64,000 nucleotides of DNA. Origin: Stanieria sp. NIES-3757 (lineage in GTDB: Bacteria > Cyanobacteriota > Cyanobacteriia > Cyanobacteriales > Xenococcaceae). The stretch is from NCBI GenBank assembly GCA_002355455.1, contig AP017375.1, forward strand, positions 2,232,001 to 2,296,000. The letters run 5' to 3'. A program made the position numbers and the translations under genes. The notes beneath the pieces were generated by a model. That model did not search any database. It worked only from the letters and a program-made list of their open reading frames with translations, and had not been told where the DNA came from. Positions 1 to 8,633 of this stretch are shown piece by piece (position 1 is the first letter of the stretch; every line of letters starts with the position of its first letter).

Positions 1-1798
1 GCTGTTTAGCTACAACAGGTTTATCGACAAAGTCGTCTGCACCACTGGCAAAAACTTGATTGCGAATAGCTACGTTGTTATGAACACTCAGAAACATTAC
101 TGGTAATTTGCGCCAATAAGGATGAGTTCGCAGCACCTTACACAGTTCAATTCCGCTCAAGTGAGGCATTTCAATATCTAACACCAGCAGATTAGGGTTG
201 ACTGCTTGGAGGACATCCCAAAATTGCCGAGGATCGTGCAAGGTAGTGAGTTTGAATCCCCAAGGATGTAAGAGAGATGGTAAAACTTCTAATAATTCTA
301 AATCGTCATCTACGATCATAACTTTTTTGCCTTGAGAAGAACGCTGAAAAACTTCCTGGCAAAAACTGATTATTTCTGAGTGGGTTAGAGGTTGTTTAAG
401 ATAGAAATATCCTCCATGTCTAGCAACTTTGAGCCTGTCTTCAAAGCGATCACGATCTGCTAAAACAATCGTTGGAATAGATGGTTCGAGTAGACTAAAT
501 TCCGCAATTAAGGAAAAATTATCCCATTGAAAGGGAAGCTCGGATTCTGATTCGCTCAAGGTGAGTTTCAGCAAAACAGCATCGGGAAGTTGTTCTAGTG
601 ATTGTTCTTCGAGCCACATTCTAGTTGATTCAGGATTGGTTAAGACTAAGGTTTTAATACCTTTGCTGTTGGCATAGTCAATTAATTGTTCGCTAGATTT
701 AGGGTCAGGATCGATGATTAAGAGAAAAGGAGAATGTTCTCTCAGTTGACAAGCGATTTTGGGAAGAGTATTCTCTTCTGTAGCTAATTCTTGGCGTAAA
801 ACTTGAATAATAGCTTCCAATTGCCAGATTTTTTCTTGATTAATTTGTTCAGTTAATACTTGTTCTAATTCTCTAGCTAATTGAGAAGCTTCATCAAAAC
901 CAAAGAGTCCCAGATTGCCAGCTAAACTGTGAGCTGTTAACAAAGCAGTTTGGCGATCGCGTTCGCTAAAATTGCCTTGTTGCCAAGTTACAACCATTGT
1001 CTCTAAAGTTTCTAATTGTTGATGACTTTTGGAGCGATATTTTTCCCAAGCTACACTTAAAGCGTTTAAATGTCGCGATCGCTTGTTTTCTGGAGTTTCC
1101 AGTTCGACATTCAACTCTTCCTGGGGTAAAGATTTGAGGGAATAACCCCTACCAGGAACGGTTTCGATCAAATCTTCAGGTAAACCAGCTAGTTTTAATT
1201 TTTGTCGTAAATATCTTAGATGAGAACGAACAGTTGCTTCGGCTGGATATTCTGCCGATGACCATAAACTTTCAATAATTTCTTCAATGCTTAAAACTTC
1301 TTGACTATGACGCAAAAATAACTCTAATAAGCTGTATTCTTTAGCAGTCAGGGATATAGTTTCTCCTTGATAGGTCACTTCAGCGTTACAGGGATTGAGT
1401 TGTAATTCTCCCCAACTCAAGACAGGTAAAAAGTCACAGTTGAGACGACGCAATAAAGCACGGATCCGAGCCGTTAATTCGTCGATATCAAAAGGCTTAC
1501 AAATATAATCATCTGCTCCCGCATCAAGTCCTTTGATCTTATTTTGACTCCCGTGACGAGCGGTAAGTAACAAAATCGGCATTTCATAGCCATTAGCGCG
1601 AAAACGCTGACATAAACTAATCCCATCGAGCTTAGGCAAAGACCAATCGAGGATAATTAAATCGTAGTTATAGGTTGAACCATATAGCCAACCTTGTTCT
1701 CCATCAGTAACTGCATCTACGGCATAGTTTTGTTCTGCTAGACTTCTTGAAAGGACATCTATTAAAGTTTGATCATCATCAACTAATAAAATTCTCAT
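1..1798 (-). CDS. rcaC: RcaC-like response regulator (REC-winged helix-HPt-REC), C-terminus cut by window edge
   Basis: The gene starts at ATG 1798 and runs off the left edge after 599 residues. Modules in order: receiver (1-115, acidic pocket VDDD, phospho-acceptor Asp51), OmpR-type winged helix (about 125-222, ending in VPGRGYSL), HPt domain (about 240-340, motif TAHSLAGNLG with His290), a degenerate receiver-like linker (355-480) and a second receiver (from 491, VDDD, Asp541, ending near DKPVV at the edge). F. diplosiphon RcaC has the same order, a first acceptor also at Asp51, and about 650 residues, so roughly 50 residues are missing here. It lies 31 bp downstream of the RcaF-like gene. 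It should bind the L box at 8907-8924 and drive cpc and pcyA. Other four-module regulators exist in cyanobacteria; the name rests on architecture plus the L box. Confidence 0.8.
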   Translation of the reverse strand, partial: MRILLVDDDQTLIDVLSRSLAEQNYAVDAVTDGEQGWLYGSTYNYDLIILDWSLPKLDGISLCQRFRANGYEMPILLLTARHGSQNKIKGLDAGADDYICKPFDIDELTARIRALLRRLNCDFLPVLSWGELQLNPCNAEVTYQGETISLTAKEYSLLELFLRHSQEVLSIEEIIESLWSSAEYPAEATVRSHLRYLRQKLKLAGLPEDLIETVPGRGYSLKSLPQEELNVELETPENKRSRHLNALSVAWEKYRSKSHQQLETLETMVVTWQQGNFSERDRQTALLTAHSLAGNLGLFGFDEASQLARELEQVLTEQINQEKIWQLEAIIQVLRQELATEENTLPKIACQLREHSPFLLIIDPDPKSSEQLIDYANSKGIKTLVLTNPESTRMWLEEQSLEQLPDAVLLKLTLSESESELPFQWDNFSLIAEFSLLEPSIPTIVLADRDRFEDRLKVARHGGYFYLKQPLTHSEIISFCQEVFQRSSQGKKVMIVDDDLELLEVLPSLLHPWGFKLTTLHDPRQFWDVLQAVNPNLLVLDIEMPHLSGIELCKVLRTHPYWRKLPVMFLSVHNNVAIRNQVFASGADDFVDKPVVAKQ

Positions 1799-1829
1799 CC
1801 GTAACTAGAATCAACCTCCCGTAACTAAC

Positions 1830-2219
1830 TTAAATTTTCCATCGCAAAATAGAAGCAATTCGACTAGCAAGAGTCATCGAATTAAAAGGCTTAGTAATTA
1901 CCCCTGCTACTCCCAACCCTTGTAATTGATTTTTGTCCGCAGCTTGGATTTTAGCTGTGAGAAAAATCACTGGAATCGACTGAGTTTTAGGATTCGCTTG
2001 TAACTGAGAAAAGGTAGAAATACCATCCAACTCAGGCATCATGACATCAAGCAAAATAGCATCGGGTTTTTGAGTTTGGGCGACACTAATTCCTTCTAAA
2101 CCAGAAGAAGCAATCAATACTTGCCAACCAACTTCGATCTCAATTCCCACTTGCACCACTTCTTGAATAGTTTCTTCATCATCAATTAGTAAGATACATT
2201 TATCGTTAATGATTATCAC
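1830..2219 (-). CDS. rcaF: RcaF-like single-domain response regulator
   Basis: A stand-alone CheY-type receiver of 129 residues. It shows the acidic pocket IDDEE near the N-terminus, the phospho-acceptor Asp in ILLDVMMPELDG, the switch Thr in FLTAK, and the Lys in ITKPF. There is no output domain, so it must pass phosphate on rather than bind DNA. The start is GTG at 2219, 14 bp inside the 3' end of the upstream kinase gene, which indicates translational coupling. In F. diplosiphon RcaF is a small receiver that carries phosphate from RcaE to RcaC, and gene order and size agree with that here. The assignment rests on context, since the receiver fold alone is not specific. Confidence 0.75.
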   Translation of the reverse strand: MIIINDKCILLIDDEETIQEVVQVGIEIEVGWQVLIASSGLEGISVAQTQKPDAILLDVMMPELDGISTFSQLQANPKTQSIPVIFLTAKIQAADKNQLQGLGVAGVITKPFNSMTLASRIASILRWKI

Positions 2220-4374
2220 CCCCTTTTTGGATTAATGCAGGCAGAGTGAAATAAAAAGTACTGCCATCGCCTAAACAACTTTCTGCCCAAATTTTTCCGC
2301 CGTGTTCTTCAATAATGTGACGGCAAATAGCTAGTCCTAAACCAGTTCCACCTTTTTTACGAGAATCGGAAGAGTCTACTTGTTGAAAACGTTCAAAGAT
2401 ATTTTCTAGTTGATTGGCAGGAATTCCTTGTCCTTGATCTTTCACCTCAAAAGTAACGAAGGGAATCTCAATTTTTTGTCCTTGAGGTTCTAGTTTTGCC
2501 GATAACCAAACTGTACTATTAGAGGGAGAAAATTTAATGGCATTGCTTAATAGATTGGTAAGAGTTTGGACGATATAATCTCGGTCGGCCCAAACCACAA
2601 AAGCTACCGACTCAGCAAATAGCTTCACTCCGTGTTCTTGTGCCATTGTTTGCATCGTTTGGGCTGCTTCAATCATCAATTCGGTGGCTTTGCAGGCTTT
2701 TTTCTTCATTTTGATTTTGCCTGACTGAATACTTTGTAAGTCGAGGACGTTATTGACTAATCGCACTAACCGCTCAGTTTGTTCGTCGGCAATTCTCAAC
2801 ATTCGTTGTCCTTTATGAGAAAGATTGCCTAGTTTTCCTGTGGCAAGAATTTTGAGGGAACTATGAATCGAAGTCAGAGGAGTCCGAAGTTCATGACTAA
2901 CTACCGAAATAAACTCATCTTTCATCCGTTCAATTGCTTTGCGATCGCTAATATCACTACTGAGAGCAAAAAATCCTTGGACTCGATTTTGTTCTTGTTG
3001 GTTGAGGTGAGGGATATAGGTGACATTGAGGGAATGAACGCAGCCATCTTGAAAGGTGCTATCCTTTTCATAAGTAACCATTTGTCCTGATAGGGCTGTC
3101 TCGATATACTGACGAATCGTTTGATATTCTTCTTCACCGTGAACTTCTTGAAGATGGCAGCCATAAATCTTGATAGGAGAGAGTCCGAACCAAGTTTGAT
3201 AAGCTTCGTTATTAAAACGATAACATTGTTGTTTATCTACATAAGCAATTAACACGGGCAAACCATTGGCAATCAACCGTAACTGTTCTTCGCTGCGTCT
3301 TAAGGCTGCTTCTGCTTCGAGGCGATCATTTATTTCTTGTTGAAGGTTACTATTAACTTCCCGTAATTTAGCCGTCCGTTCCGTAACTAATTCTTCTAAG
3401 TTTTCTAATAACTCTGCTTGAGACAAAGCAATCCCAATTTGATCTGCCAACTGTTGCATCAATTCTAATTCAAAATCTGTCCAAGTTCTGGTGGTTTGAC
3501 ATTGATGAGCAATTAACAAACCCCAAAGAGGGTCGTTTTGTGATTTAAAGTTTTGCAGAATCGGTACTACCAATTTGGCTTGAACTTTCCATTCCTCCAT
3601 AAAGTCGATCAAACATTCAGCCAAACCCATCTCAGGATCGTGAACATCCGCGATCGCTTGTACTCTCCCGGCTGCGTACAGTTCTTGATAATCTTTGGGA
3701 AACACTTCTTCAGGAAATTCAATTCCTAAAATAGGCGCGTATTCAGGCAAGACGGCTTCACTAATTGGTTTCCCTGTGCCATTAGCCAACACTTGATAAA
3801 TTAAAACTCGGTCTGCTTTCAGAATTCTTTGGACTTCATTAACCGCAGTTTGAAGAATTTCTTTGAGTTGTAGCGATTGGCGAATTTTGAGGGTAACTTC
3901 GGAAAATAGCTTTACTCGTTGATGTTGTCGTTGCAATTCTTCTTCTGCTCGCTTGAGATTGGTCACATCTCGAAACACCAATAAGTTGTAATTGGGTAAT
4001 AACTCTTCAACTCGGCTATATTCTACCGTTTTAATCATCCCATTGGGATGGCGAAATTGAACTTCTTCCAAAGGGCAAGCAGAACAAGCTTGGTTTGATT
4101 TTGGGTGAGCTTTTCCTTGGTTGAGGAATAGTCCTTTTGATACAAAATTGGTAGACGCGCTTCGTTTACTTTTTTGCTCTAAAGGAGAGGCAAATAAGCT
4201 AACAATTGATTTGCCAATCAATTCTTCTCTCCTTAAACCAAATAGTTCGCAAGCCGAAGAATTTACTTCTACTAAGCGATTTTGGTGATCGATAATCGTA
4301 ATTGCTTCAAAGGAGCGTTCAAATATAGCTTGGAGGAATAATTTCTCTCCTTGAAATTTTCCTATTCGCTCCAT
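2206..4374 (-). CDS. rcaE: RcaE-like sensor histidine kinase (PAS-GAF-PAS-HisKA-HATPase)
   Basis: 722 residues. Residues 12-140 are a PAS domain followed by a coiled coil. Residues 155-320 are a phytochrome/cyanobacteriochrome-type GAF domain with Cys254 (LAECLIDF) at the usual bilin-attachment position, just before the AKLVVPIL strand and WGLLIAHQC. Residues 360-478 are a second PAS. HisKA carries His494 (SHELRTP), followed by an ATPase with N-box Asn611, DQGQG and GGTGLGLA. No membrane segment is seen, so it is cytoplasmic. F. diplosiphon RcaE is a green/red photoreceptor with GAF-PAS-kinase order; the extra N-terminal PAS is a difference. Leu rather than His follows the Cys. It overlaps rcaF by 14 bp and lies 152 bp downstream of pcyA. 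Bilin binding and spectral type are inferred. Confidence 0.75.
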   Translation of the reverse strand: MERIGKFQGEKLFLQAIFERSFEAITIIDHQNRLVEVNSSACELFGLRREELIGKSIVSLFASPLEQKSKRSASTNFVSKGLFLNQGKAHPKSNQACSACPLEEVQFRHPNGMIKTVEYSRVEELLPNYNLLVFRDVTNLKRAEEELQRQHQRVKLFSEVTLKIRQSLQLKEILQTAVNEVQRILKADRVLIYQVLANGTGKPISEAVLPEYAPILGIEFPEEVFPKDYQELYAAGRVQAIADVHDPEMGLAECLIDFMEEWKVQAKLVVPILQNFKSQNDPLWGLLIAHQCQTTRTWTDFELELMQQLADQIGIALSQAELLENLEELVTERTAKLREVNSNLQQEINDRLEAEAALRRSEEQLRLIANGLPVLIAYVDKQQCYRFNNEAYQTWFGLSPIKIYGCHLQEVHGEEEYQTIRQYIETALSGQMVTYEKDSTFQDGCVHSLNVTYIPHLNQQEQNRVQGFFALSSDISDRKAIERMKDEFISVVSHELRTPLTSIHSSLKILATGKLGNLSHKGQRMLRIADEQTERLVRLVNNVLDLQSIQSGKIKMKKKACKATELMIEAAQTMQTMAQEHGVKLFAESVAFVVWADRDYIVQTLTNLLSNAIKFSPSNSTVWLSAKLEPQGQKIEIPFVTFEVKDQGQGIPANQLENIFERFQQVDSSDSRKKGGTGLGLAICRHIIEEHGGKIWAESCLGDGSTFYFTLPALIQKGGDNH

Positions 4375-4526
4375 GACTAAAATATGTTTCTTAAAATTCT
4401 TAATTAAATTTTACTAAATTTTTTTACTAAAATTAAGCTTTCTTAAATCTATTTTTTAACCCAAATTAACCTGTATTACTCTTAATTTAAATTGTTGATG
4501 GTAAATAGTGAATTGGTAACTGATTA

Positions 4527-5270
4527 CTACGGAGTATCAAACAGCATTGTCGTCATATATCGCTCCGTCCATGCTTTCCCTAACGACTTTTCTAAGACTC
4601 GTCGAGTTTTGTCGTTCTGTTGCTGTTTAGCACAATAGTAATGGTGTCCTGCCAAAATTTCTTCTTGCTGAGCGAGAGAAGATACAGAAGCAGTAGTAAT
4701 TGCAATTTGACAGTGAAGAGTTATAAAGTGATTAACTTGTTTAAGAAACAAAGCTTCTTCTTGACTATTAGTCGGACGAACAAACAAACAAAATTCTGAA
4801 AAGATATCTCCCCAGGCAGGTAATTCGCGAGGTTGGTCAAATTGAACTGGAGGAAGATTGGCTAAAACCTGTTGATAATTTTGAGGTAAAGCACCCTGAC
4901 TATTTGCAGGAGATAAATCTACGATCGCAGCCCCAATCTGACCTTGACTACCTACTAAGTCTACTCCAAAAATAGGTAGAGGATAATTAGTACGAGGAAA
5001 CATGACACAATGGAGAATGTCTAAGCGATCGCCAACTCGGGCTAACTCCAAATGTAACTTGCGAAATTGGGAAGTTTGATAACAGCGATTTTCAATAATT
5101 AATTTTTCCCCTTCTAAATTTCCTTCAACATAACCAAGGTCTTCTGGTATGTCATAAGGAGATAAAGTAAGGTACTTTTGCCAATGTTCTTCAATAGAAT
5201 TGGCTAATTGATGAATTAAATAGTGCTGGCGTTCTCTGAGGGAGGATTGAATAGTAGCAACCATCGGCAC
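4527..5270 (-). CDS. pcyA: phycocyanobilin:ferredoxin oxidoreductase
   Basis: PcyA reduces biliverdin IXalpha by four electrons to phycocyanobilin using ferredoxin, giving the chromophore for phycocyanin and for cyanobacteriochromes. The 247 residues match the family length. The signature blocks DLGYVEG, IENRCYQT, LDILHCVMFP, WGDIFSEFC and NDKTRRVLEK are present. By alignment with the Synechocystis enzyme, catalytic His87 and Asp104 are conserved. The gene follows cpcD by 78 bp on the same strand, so chromophore synthesis and apoprotein can be co-transcribed. A strong hairpin lies in the gap. In F. diplosiphon pcyA is itself an L-box target; here it appears to sit behind the L box of the cpc operon. 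I saw no second L box directly upstream of pcyA. Confidence 0.97.
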   Translation of the reverse strand: MPMVATIQSSLRERQHYLIHQLANSIEEHWQKYLTLSPYDIPEDLGYVEGNLEGEKLIIENRCYQTSQFRKLHLELARVGDRLDILHCVMFPRTNYPLPIFGVDLVGSQGQIGAAIVDLSPANSQGALPQNYQQVLANLPPVQFDQPRELPAWGDIFSEFCLFVRPTNSQEEALFLKQVNHFITLHCQIAITTASVSSLAQQEEILAGHHYYCAKQQQNDKTRRVLEKSLGKAWTERYMTTMLFDTP

Positions 5271-5294
5271 TTCTCATTTCAATATGGTTAGGAT

Positions 5295-5341
5295 GTCATT
5301 TGCCCTTGGTACTTAATCACAAATACCCAAGGACAAATGAC
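5295..5341 (-). promoter_or_regulatory. 15-bp stem-loop between cpcD and pcyA
   Basis: The two arms (5295-5309 and 5327-5341) are complementary over 15 positions. The single mismatch on the plus strand becomes a G-U pair in the minus-strand transcript, so the RNA stem is complete, with a 17-nt loop. There is no U tract after it, so it is not a classical terminator. It could stabilise the cpc mRNA 3' end or set the pcyA to cpc ratio; this role is inferred. Confidence 0.6.
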
Positions 5342-5348
5342 TGATTAA

Positions 5349-5609
5349 TCATTCATCAGCATCATTATTTGCTGGCGCACCAAGAGGACGAATATTGACA
5401 ATCGTGCCTCCCATCCGAGTAATTCGCAGCATTTCTTCATTCATGCGATGGTAAGGAACTTGAATAAAAACACTGCCACTGGTGCGAAAAGAATAATTAT
5501 TACGAGCGGTTTCGTCGTTTTGTTTTAATCCAGTTACCTCATAAACAAAAATACGGTTGTCTGAAGGTGAACTAGATGATCTACCATTGAGTACAGATTG
5601 ACCCAACAT
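5349..5609 (-). CDS. cpcD: phycobilisome rod-capping linker CpcD
   Basis: A small basic linker of 86 residues matching the CpcD domain: a short N-terminal stretch, the VYEVTGL strand, FRTSGSVFIQVPY, and the closing MLRITRMGGTIVNIRPL. CpcD caps the core-distal end of phycocyanin rods. It is the fifth gene of the cpc operon, 85 bp after the second rod linker. The order B-A-linker-linker-D equals that of the red-light-induced cpc2 operon (cpcB2A2H2I2D2) of F. diplosiphon and of cpcBAC2C1D in Synechocystis. Confidence 0.93.
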   Translation of the reverse strand: MLGQSVLNGRSSSSPSDNRIFVYEVTGLKQNDETARNNYSFRTSGSVFIQVPYHRMNEEMLRITRMGGTIVNIRPLGAPANNDADE

Positions 5610-5694
5610 CTTGTGAATATCTCCTTTAAATTAAAGTTAAAAAAGTAGAGGCTACCAGGTCAGTTACTTTTGATCTTGACAGATAACTGCCAAC

Positions 5695-6555
5695 TTATGC
5701 CAAGGTAACACTCGCTACTTTACCGCCCATTTTGTTGATTTTTTGCAGGGTTGTTGATAGCTCTTCGTAAGGAACTAACAAAGCTCTACTAACACGGCGT
5801 ACTTTGGGATATCTTGGCAAATTCATTGCCGAAATTTCGATCCGATAGATACGACCCTCTTTGTTGGAGTTTCTAAAGGTACGCTCAGGAGTAAGTCCTT
5901 GACGAGAAGGACGATATGCCCAACCTCCACTACCGCCTGAAGGCGCAACTACCGCAGAAGCACTATTAAGAGCTAATTCTCTTGCTAAACGAGAAGTAGT
6001 ACCTGCTATTTGAGAGCGATCGCTATTGGCGTAACCTCGATACAGTTGGAACATACGAGTAAAGCCAACAGTTTTTTGTGCTGTTTGAGTGTTAAAACCG
6101 CGATAGTAGGGAACGATATTATCCCCAAAATTTTCTGCGTACTCTTCAGAGTCAATATAGGAGTCAATATCTGCTTCAAAGCCCTTTTCTTGATACAAAT
6201 CAAGATGGTAAATGACCTCAGATTCGTCATAGGGAGCGCGACCAAGTAAATGTTTGAGGTTTAACTCGATTACTCTGGTTTGGAAATTGTTGTAGAAAAA
6301 TTTTGTTCTGTATAGCTCTGATTTGGCTACAGCGCGAACAAAGTCACGTACTGTAATTGAGCCATTGCAAAGTAAAGATTCTGTTGCCTTCAGACGCTCA
6401 GAAGCCATAATATAATCGTTACCAAGCACTTGGCGATAAACTGCTTGGATCACGGCTTGGGCATCTGCTTGAGTCCAATTAGGACGTAATTCTAAGGGTT
6501 TACTGTCGTTAAAAGCAGAAACTCCTAGACGAGATGCTGCTGTAGTAATTGCCAC
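5695..6555 (-). CDS. cpcC: phycobilisome 32-kDa-class rod linker (second copy)
   Basis: A 286-residue rod linker. The N-terminal phycobilisome linker domain (about 20-180) shows [72 protein letters not shown] and [17 protein letters not shown] in pieces typical of the family. The C-terminal CpcD-like domain (about 230-285) includes RIEISAMN and [24 protein letters not shown]. It joins phycocyanin hexamers in the rod and tunes their spectrum. It is 44 bp downstream of its paralogue at 6600-7418; the first dozen residues are almost identical ([16 protein letters not shown]), indicating tandem duplication. It is equivalent to cpcC1 or cpcI2; I cannot tell which paralogue is core-proximal. Confidence 0.93.
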   Translation of the reverse strand: MAITTAASRLGVSAFNDSKPLELRPNWTQADAQAVIQAVYRQVLGNDYIMASERLKATESLLCNGSITVRDFVRAVAKSELYRTKFFYNNFQTRVIELNLKHLLGRAPYDESEVIYHLDLYQEKGFEADIDSYIDSEEYAENFGDNIVPYYRGFNTQTAQKTVGFTRMFQLYRGYANSDRSQIAGTTSRLARELALNSASAVVAPSGGSGGWAYRPSRQGLTPERTFRNSNKEGRIYRIEISAMNLPRYPKVRRVSRALLVPYEELSTTLQKINKMGGKVASVTLA

Positions 6556-6599
6556 TCGTTCTTCTCCTGTAGCTCTAGATTTTTAAAAGTTGTTTGAGT

Positions 6600-7418
6600 C
6601 TAAGCATTAGTAATGCTAAGAACCTGACAGCCACTTTTATTTAATTTTTGTAAAGTTGCAGAAAGTCTGTCATAAGGAACAACGTATTCGTTGATACTGC
6701 GTCGCAATTGAGGTGCGCGTCCTCTAGCCCCTTGAGATACTCGTAAACGATAGGTTTTTCCTTGTTCATCGGCAGTCGTACCAGCAAGTGCTAAACCGAT
6801 CTGAGCATTACGAATCGGAGTTGCCACGTTGCGAGCCAATTCGTAAGTTAAACGAGGACTACCACTATTAGCTTGGGCGCGATCGCTGTTGGCATAACCT
6901 TGATAAAGTTGGAAAAGTCTGGTAAAACCGACAGTTTTTTGTCCTTTTTGGGTGTTAAAACCGCAATAATAAGGAACAACGTTATCCCCAAAGTTTTGGG
7001 TGTATTCTTCAGAATCAATGTAAGAATCGATATCTGCCTCAAAACCTTCATTTTGATAGCGATCAAGATGCTCAATGATCTCAGATTCATCGTAAGGAGC
7101 GCGACCGAGTAAGTGTTTGAAGTTTAACTCAATCGAACGAGGATGATAATTGTTGTAGAAAAATTTAGTTTTGTATAATTCTGATTTGGCTATTGCTCTG
7201 ACAAATTCTCTTACTGTAATTGAGCCATTGCATAAGAGAGACTCCGCACTAGTCAGACGTTCACACGCCATCAGATGCTCGTTGCCGAGAACTTGTCGGT
7301 ATGCTGCTCTAATCGCAACTTTGGCATCTTCGTTGCTCCAGTTGGGGCGCAATTCAACAGGTTTAGTTTCATTAAAAGCTGAAACTCCTAAACGAGATGC
7401 TGCTGTAGTAATTGCCAT
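6600..7418 (-). CDS. cpcC: phycobilisome 30-33-kDa-class rod linker (first copy)
   Basis: A rod linker of 272 residues from the ATG at 7418. I chose that start because AGGAGG lies 7 bases before it and the paralogue begins with the same residues; an in-frame extension to 7487 reads like leader sequence. The linker domain carries [42 protein letters not shown] and [12 protein letters not shown] in turn. The CpcD-like tail ends [21 protein letters not shown]. It lies 121 bp after cpcA. It is equivalent to cpcC2 or cpcH2. Confidence 0.93.
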   Translation of the reverse strand: MAITTAASRLGVSAFNETKPVELRPNWSNEDAKVAIRAAYRQVLGNEHLMACERLTSAESLLCNGSITVREFVRAIAKSELYKTKFFYNNYHPRSIELNFKHLLGRAPYDESEIIEHLDRYQNEGFEADIDSYIDSEEYTQNFGDNVVPYYCGFNTQKGQKTVGFTRLFQLYQGYANSDRAQANSGSPRLTYELARNVATPIRNAQIGLALAGTTADEQGKTYRLRVSQGARGRAPQLRRSINEYVVPYDRLSATLQKLNKSGCQVLSITNA

Positions 7419-7539
7419 TAGCGATCCTCCTAAAATTTTGCTAAATTTTTTTCTAAAAAATTGCTCGAAATTACAGGCAATTCTCAAACAAAAACTCTTG
7501 CTTAATCATTACCTGCTATTTCGAGCGACTAAAGCAACT

Positions 7540-8028
7540 CTAGCTTAGAGCGTTAATTGCATAATCGATGTAGGAGTTAGCTTCAGAAGCAGCATCACCG
7601 CTTAAACCGTGGTTAGCTTTGATGTACTTGAGAGCTTCAACATACCAGCTAGGAGATAAGTCGAAAGTGCTGTTGATTTCAGCAACACCTGCAATTAAGT
7701 ACTCATCCATAGGACCAGTACCGCCAGCAATTAAGCAGTAAGTAACCATGCGGAGATAGTAGCCGATATCACGCGCACACTTAGCTTTACCTTCGGGGGT
7801 AGAAGCATAGTTGCTACCTTGCATTTGAGTAGTGTAAGGGAATTTGTTGTAGACAGCTTGAGCTGCACCGTTAACTAAGCCTTGAGCGTTAGAAGATAAA
7901 GCTCTAGCTGCTTCTAAACCACTTTTAGCTTGACGTAAACGTCCAAAAGCGATTTGTAATTCGGTGCTGCTTAAGAAACGACCTTGAGAATCTGCTGCTG
8001 CTACTGCTTCGGTTAATGGAGTTTTCAT
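7540..8028 (-). CDS. cpcA: C-phycocyanin alpha subunit
   Basis: 162 residues, the standard length. It starts [20 protein letters not shown] and carries Cys84 in [15 protein letters not shown], the attachment site for one phycocyanobilin. It pairs with CpcB to form the alpha-beta monomer of the rod. It begins 86 bp after cpcB. No cpcE/cpcF lyase genes follow, so the alpha-84 lyase must be encoded elsewhere. It is a phycocyanin rather than phycoerythrocyanin subunit by overall similarity. Confidence 0.97.
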   Translation of the reverse strand: MKTPLTEAVAAADSQGRFLSSTELQIAFGRLRQAKSGLEAARALSSNAQGLVNGAAQAVYNKFPYTTQMQGSNYASTPEGKAKCARDIGYYLRMVTYCLIAGGTGPMDEYLIAGVAEINSTFDLSPSWYVEALKYIKANHGLSGDAASEANSYIDYAINALS

Positions 8029-8114
8029 GATTGTAATTATCTTCCTATCTTTTGCTAAGTTTTCAAGAAATGTTGTTTGAAATTTCCAAACGAGCTTATA
8101 TCAGTGGTCTGGGC

Positions 8115-8633
8115 TTAACCTACTGCTGCTGCTGCTTGATCGAAGTAGCCAGCAATTTCAGACATTAAGGAACTGCAATCACCTTGAGTGATATTATTAC
8201 GGTCGTTAGCAATAGCGATCGCTGCTTCTTTCATTTTTTGTACGCCAGCAGCTACGGAACCACCAGGAACTCCTAAAGCTACATAAGTTTCACGTAAACC
8301 ATTGAGGCAACGGTCGTTAAGTACAGAAGCGTCACCAGTGAAGGTAGCGTAAGTTACATAGCGTAAGATGATTTCCATATCGCGTAAGCAAGCTGCCATA
8401 CGGCGGTTAGTATAAGCATTACCACCGGGAGCAATTAACTGAGGTTGTTCAGCAAATAGTGCGCGAGCAGCATTAGCTACGATAGCCGAAGCACTACCAG
8501 TAATGCGGTTAACAGCATCAATCCGCTTTAAACCATCTGCAACTACTTTGTCGAGAGCATCTAGTTGAGATGAGGAAACATAATCGCCACGAGCATCGGC
8601 TTGAGATACAACCCTAGTATATGCATCCAACAT
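8115..8633 (-). CDS. cpcB: C-phycocyanin beta subunit
   Basis: 172 residues, the exact family length. Cys82 ([23 protein letters not shown] region) and Cys153 (TQGDCSS) are the two bilin-attachment sites. Asn72 in GGNAY is the residue usually methylated by CpcM. The sequence agrees with CpcB across its length, unlike PecB of phycoerythrocyanin. An AGGAGA Shine-Dalgarno sequence lies 7-8 bases before the ATG. It is the first gene of the cpc-pcyA operon and has a leader of more than 270 bp behind an L box, so it is probably the red-light-inducible phycocyanin set. Confidence 0.97.
   Translation of the reverse strand: MLDAYTRVVSQADARGDYVSSSQLDALDKVVADGLKRIDAVNRITGSASAIVANAARALFAEQPQLIAPGGNAYTNRRMAACLRDMEIILRYVTYATFTGDASVLNDRCLNGLRETYVALGVPGGSVAAGVQKMKEAAIAIANDRNNITQGDCSSLMSEIAGYFDQAAAAVG

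Noticed and set aside
1-1798. RcaC-like gene as two separate regulators
   Set aside because: The frame is continuous across receiver, winged helix, HPt and second receiver with no stop, as in full RcaC.
6010-7112. Paired antisense open frames of similar length inside both rod linker genes
   Set aside because: They mirror each other because the two linkers are paralogues; they have no own Shine-Dalgarno sequence and read as shadows of the linker frame.
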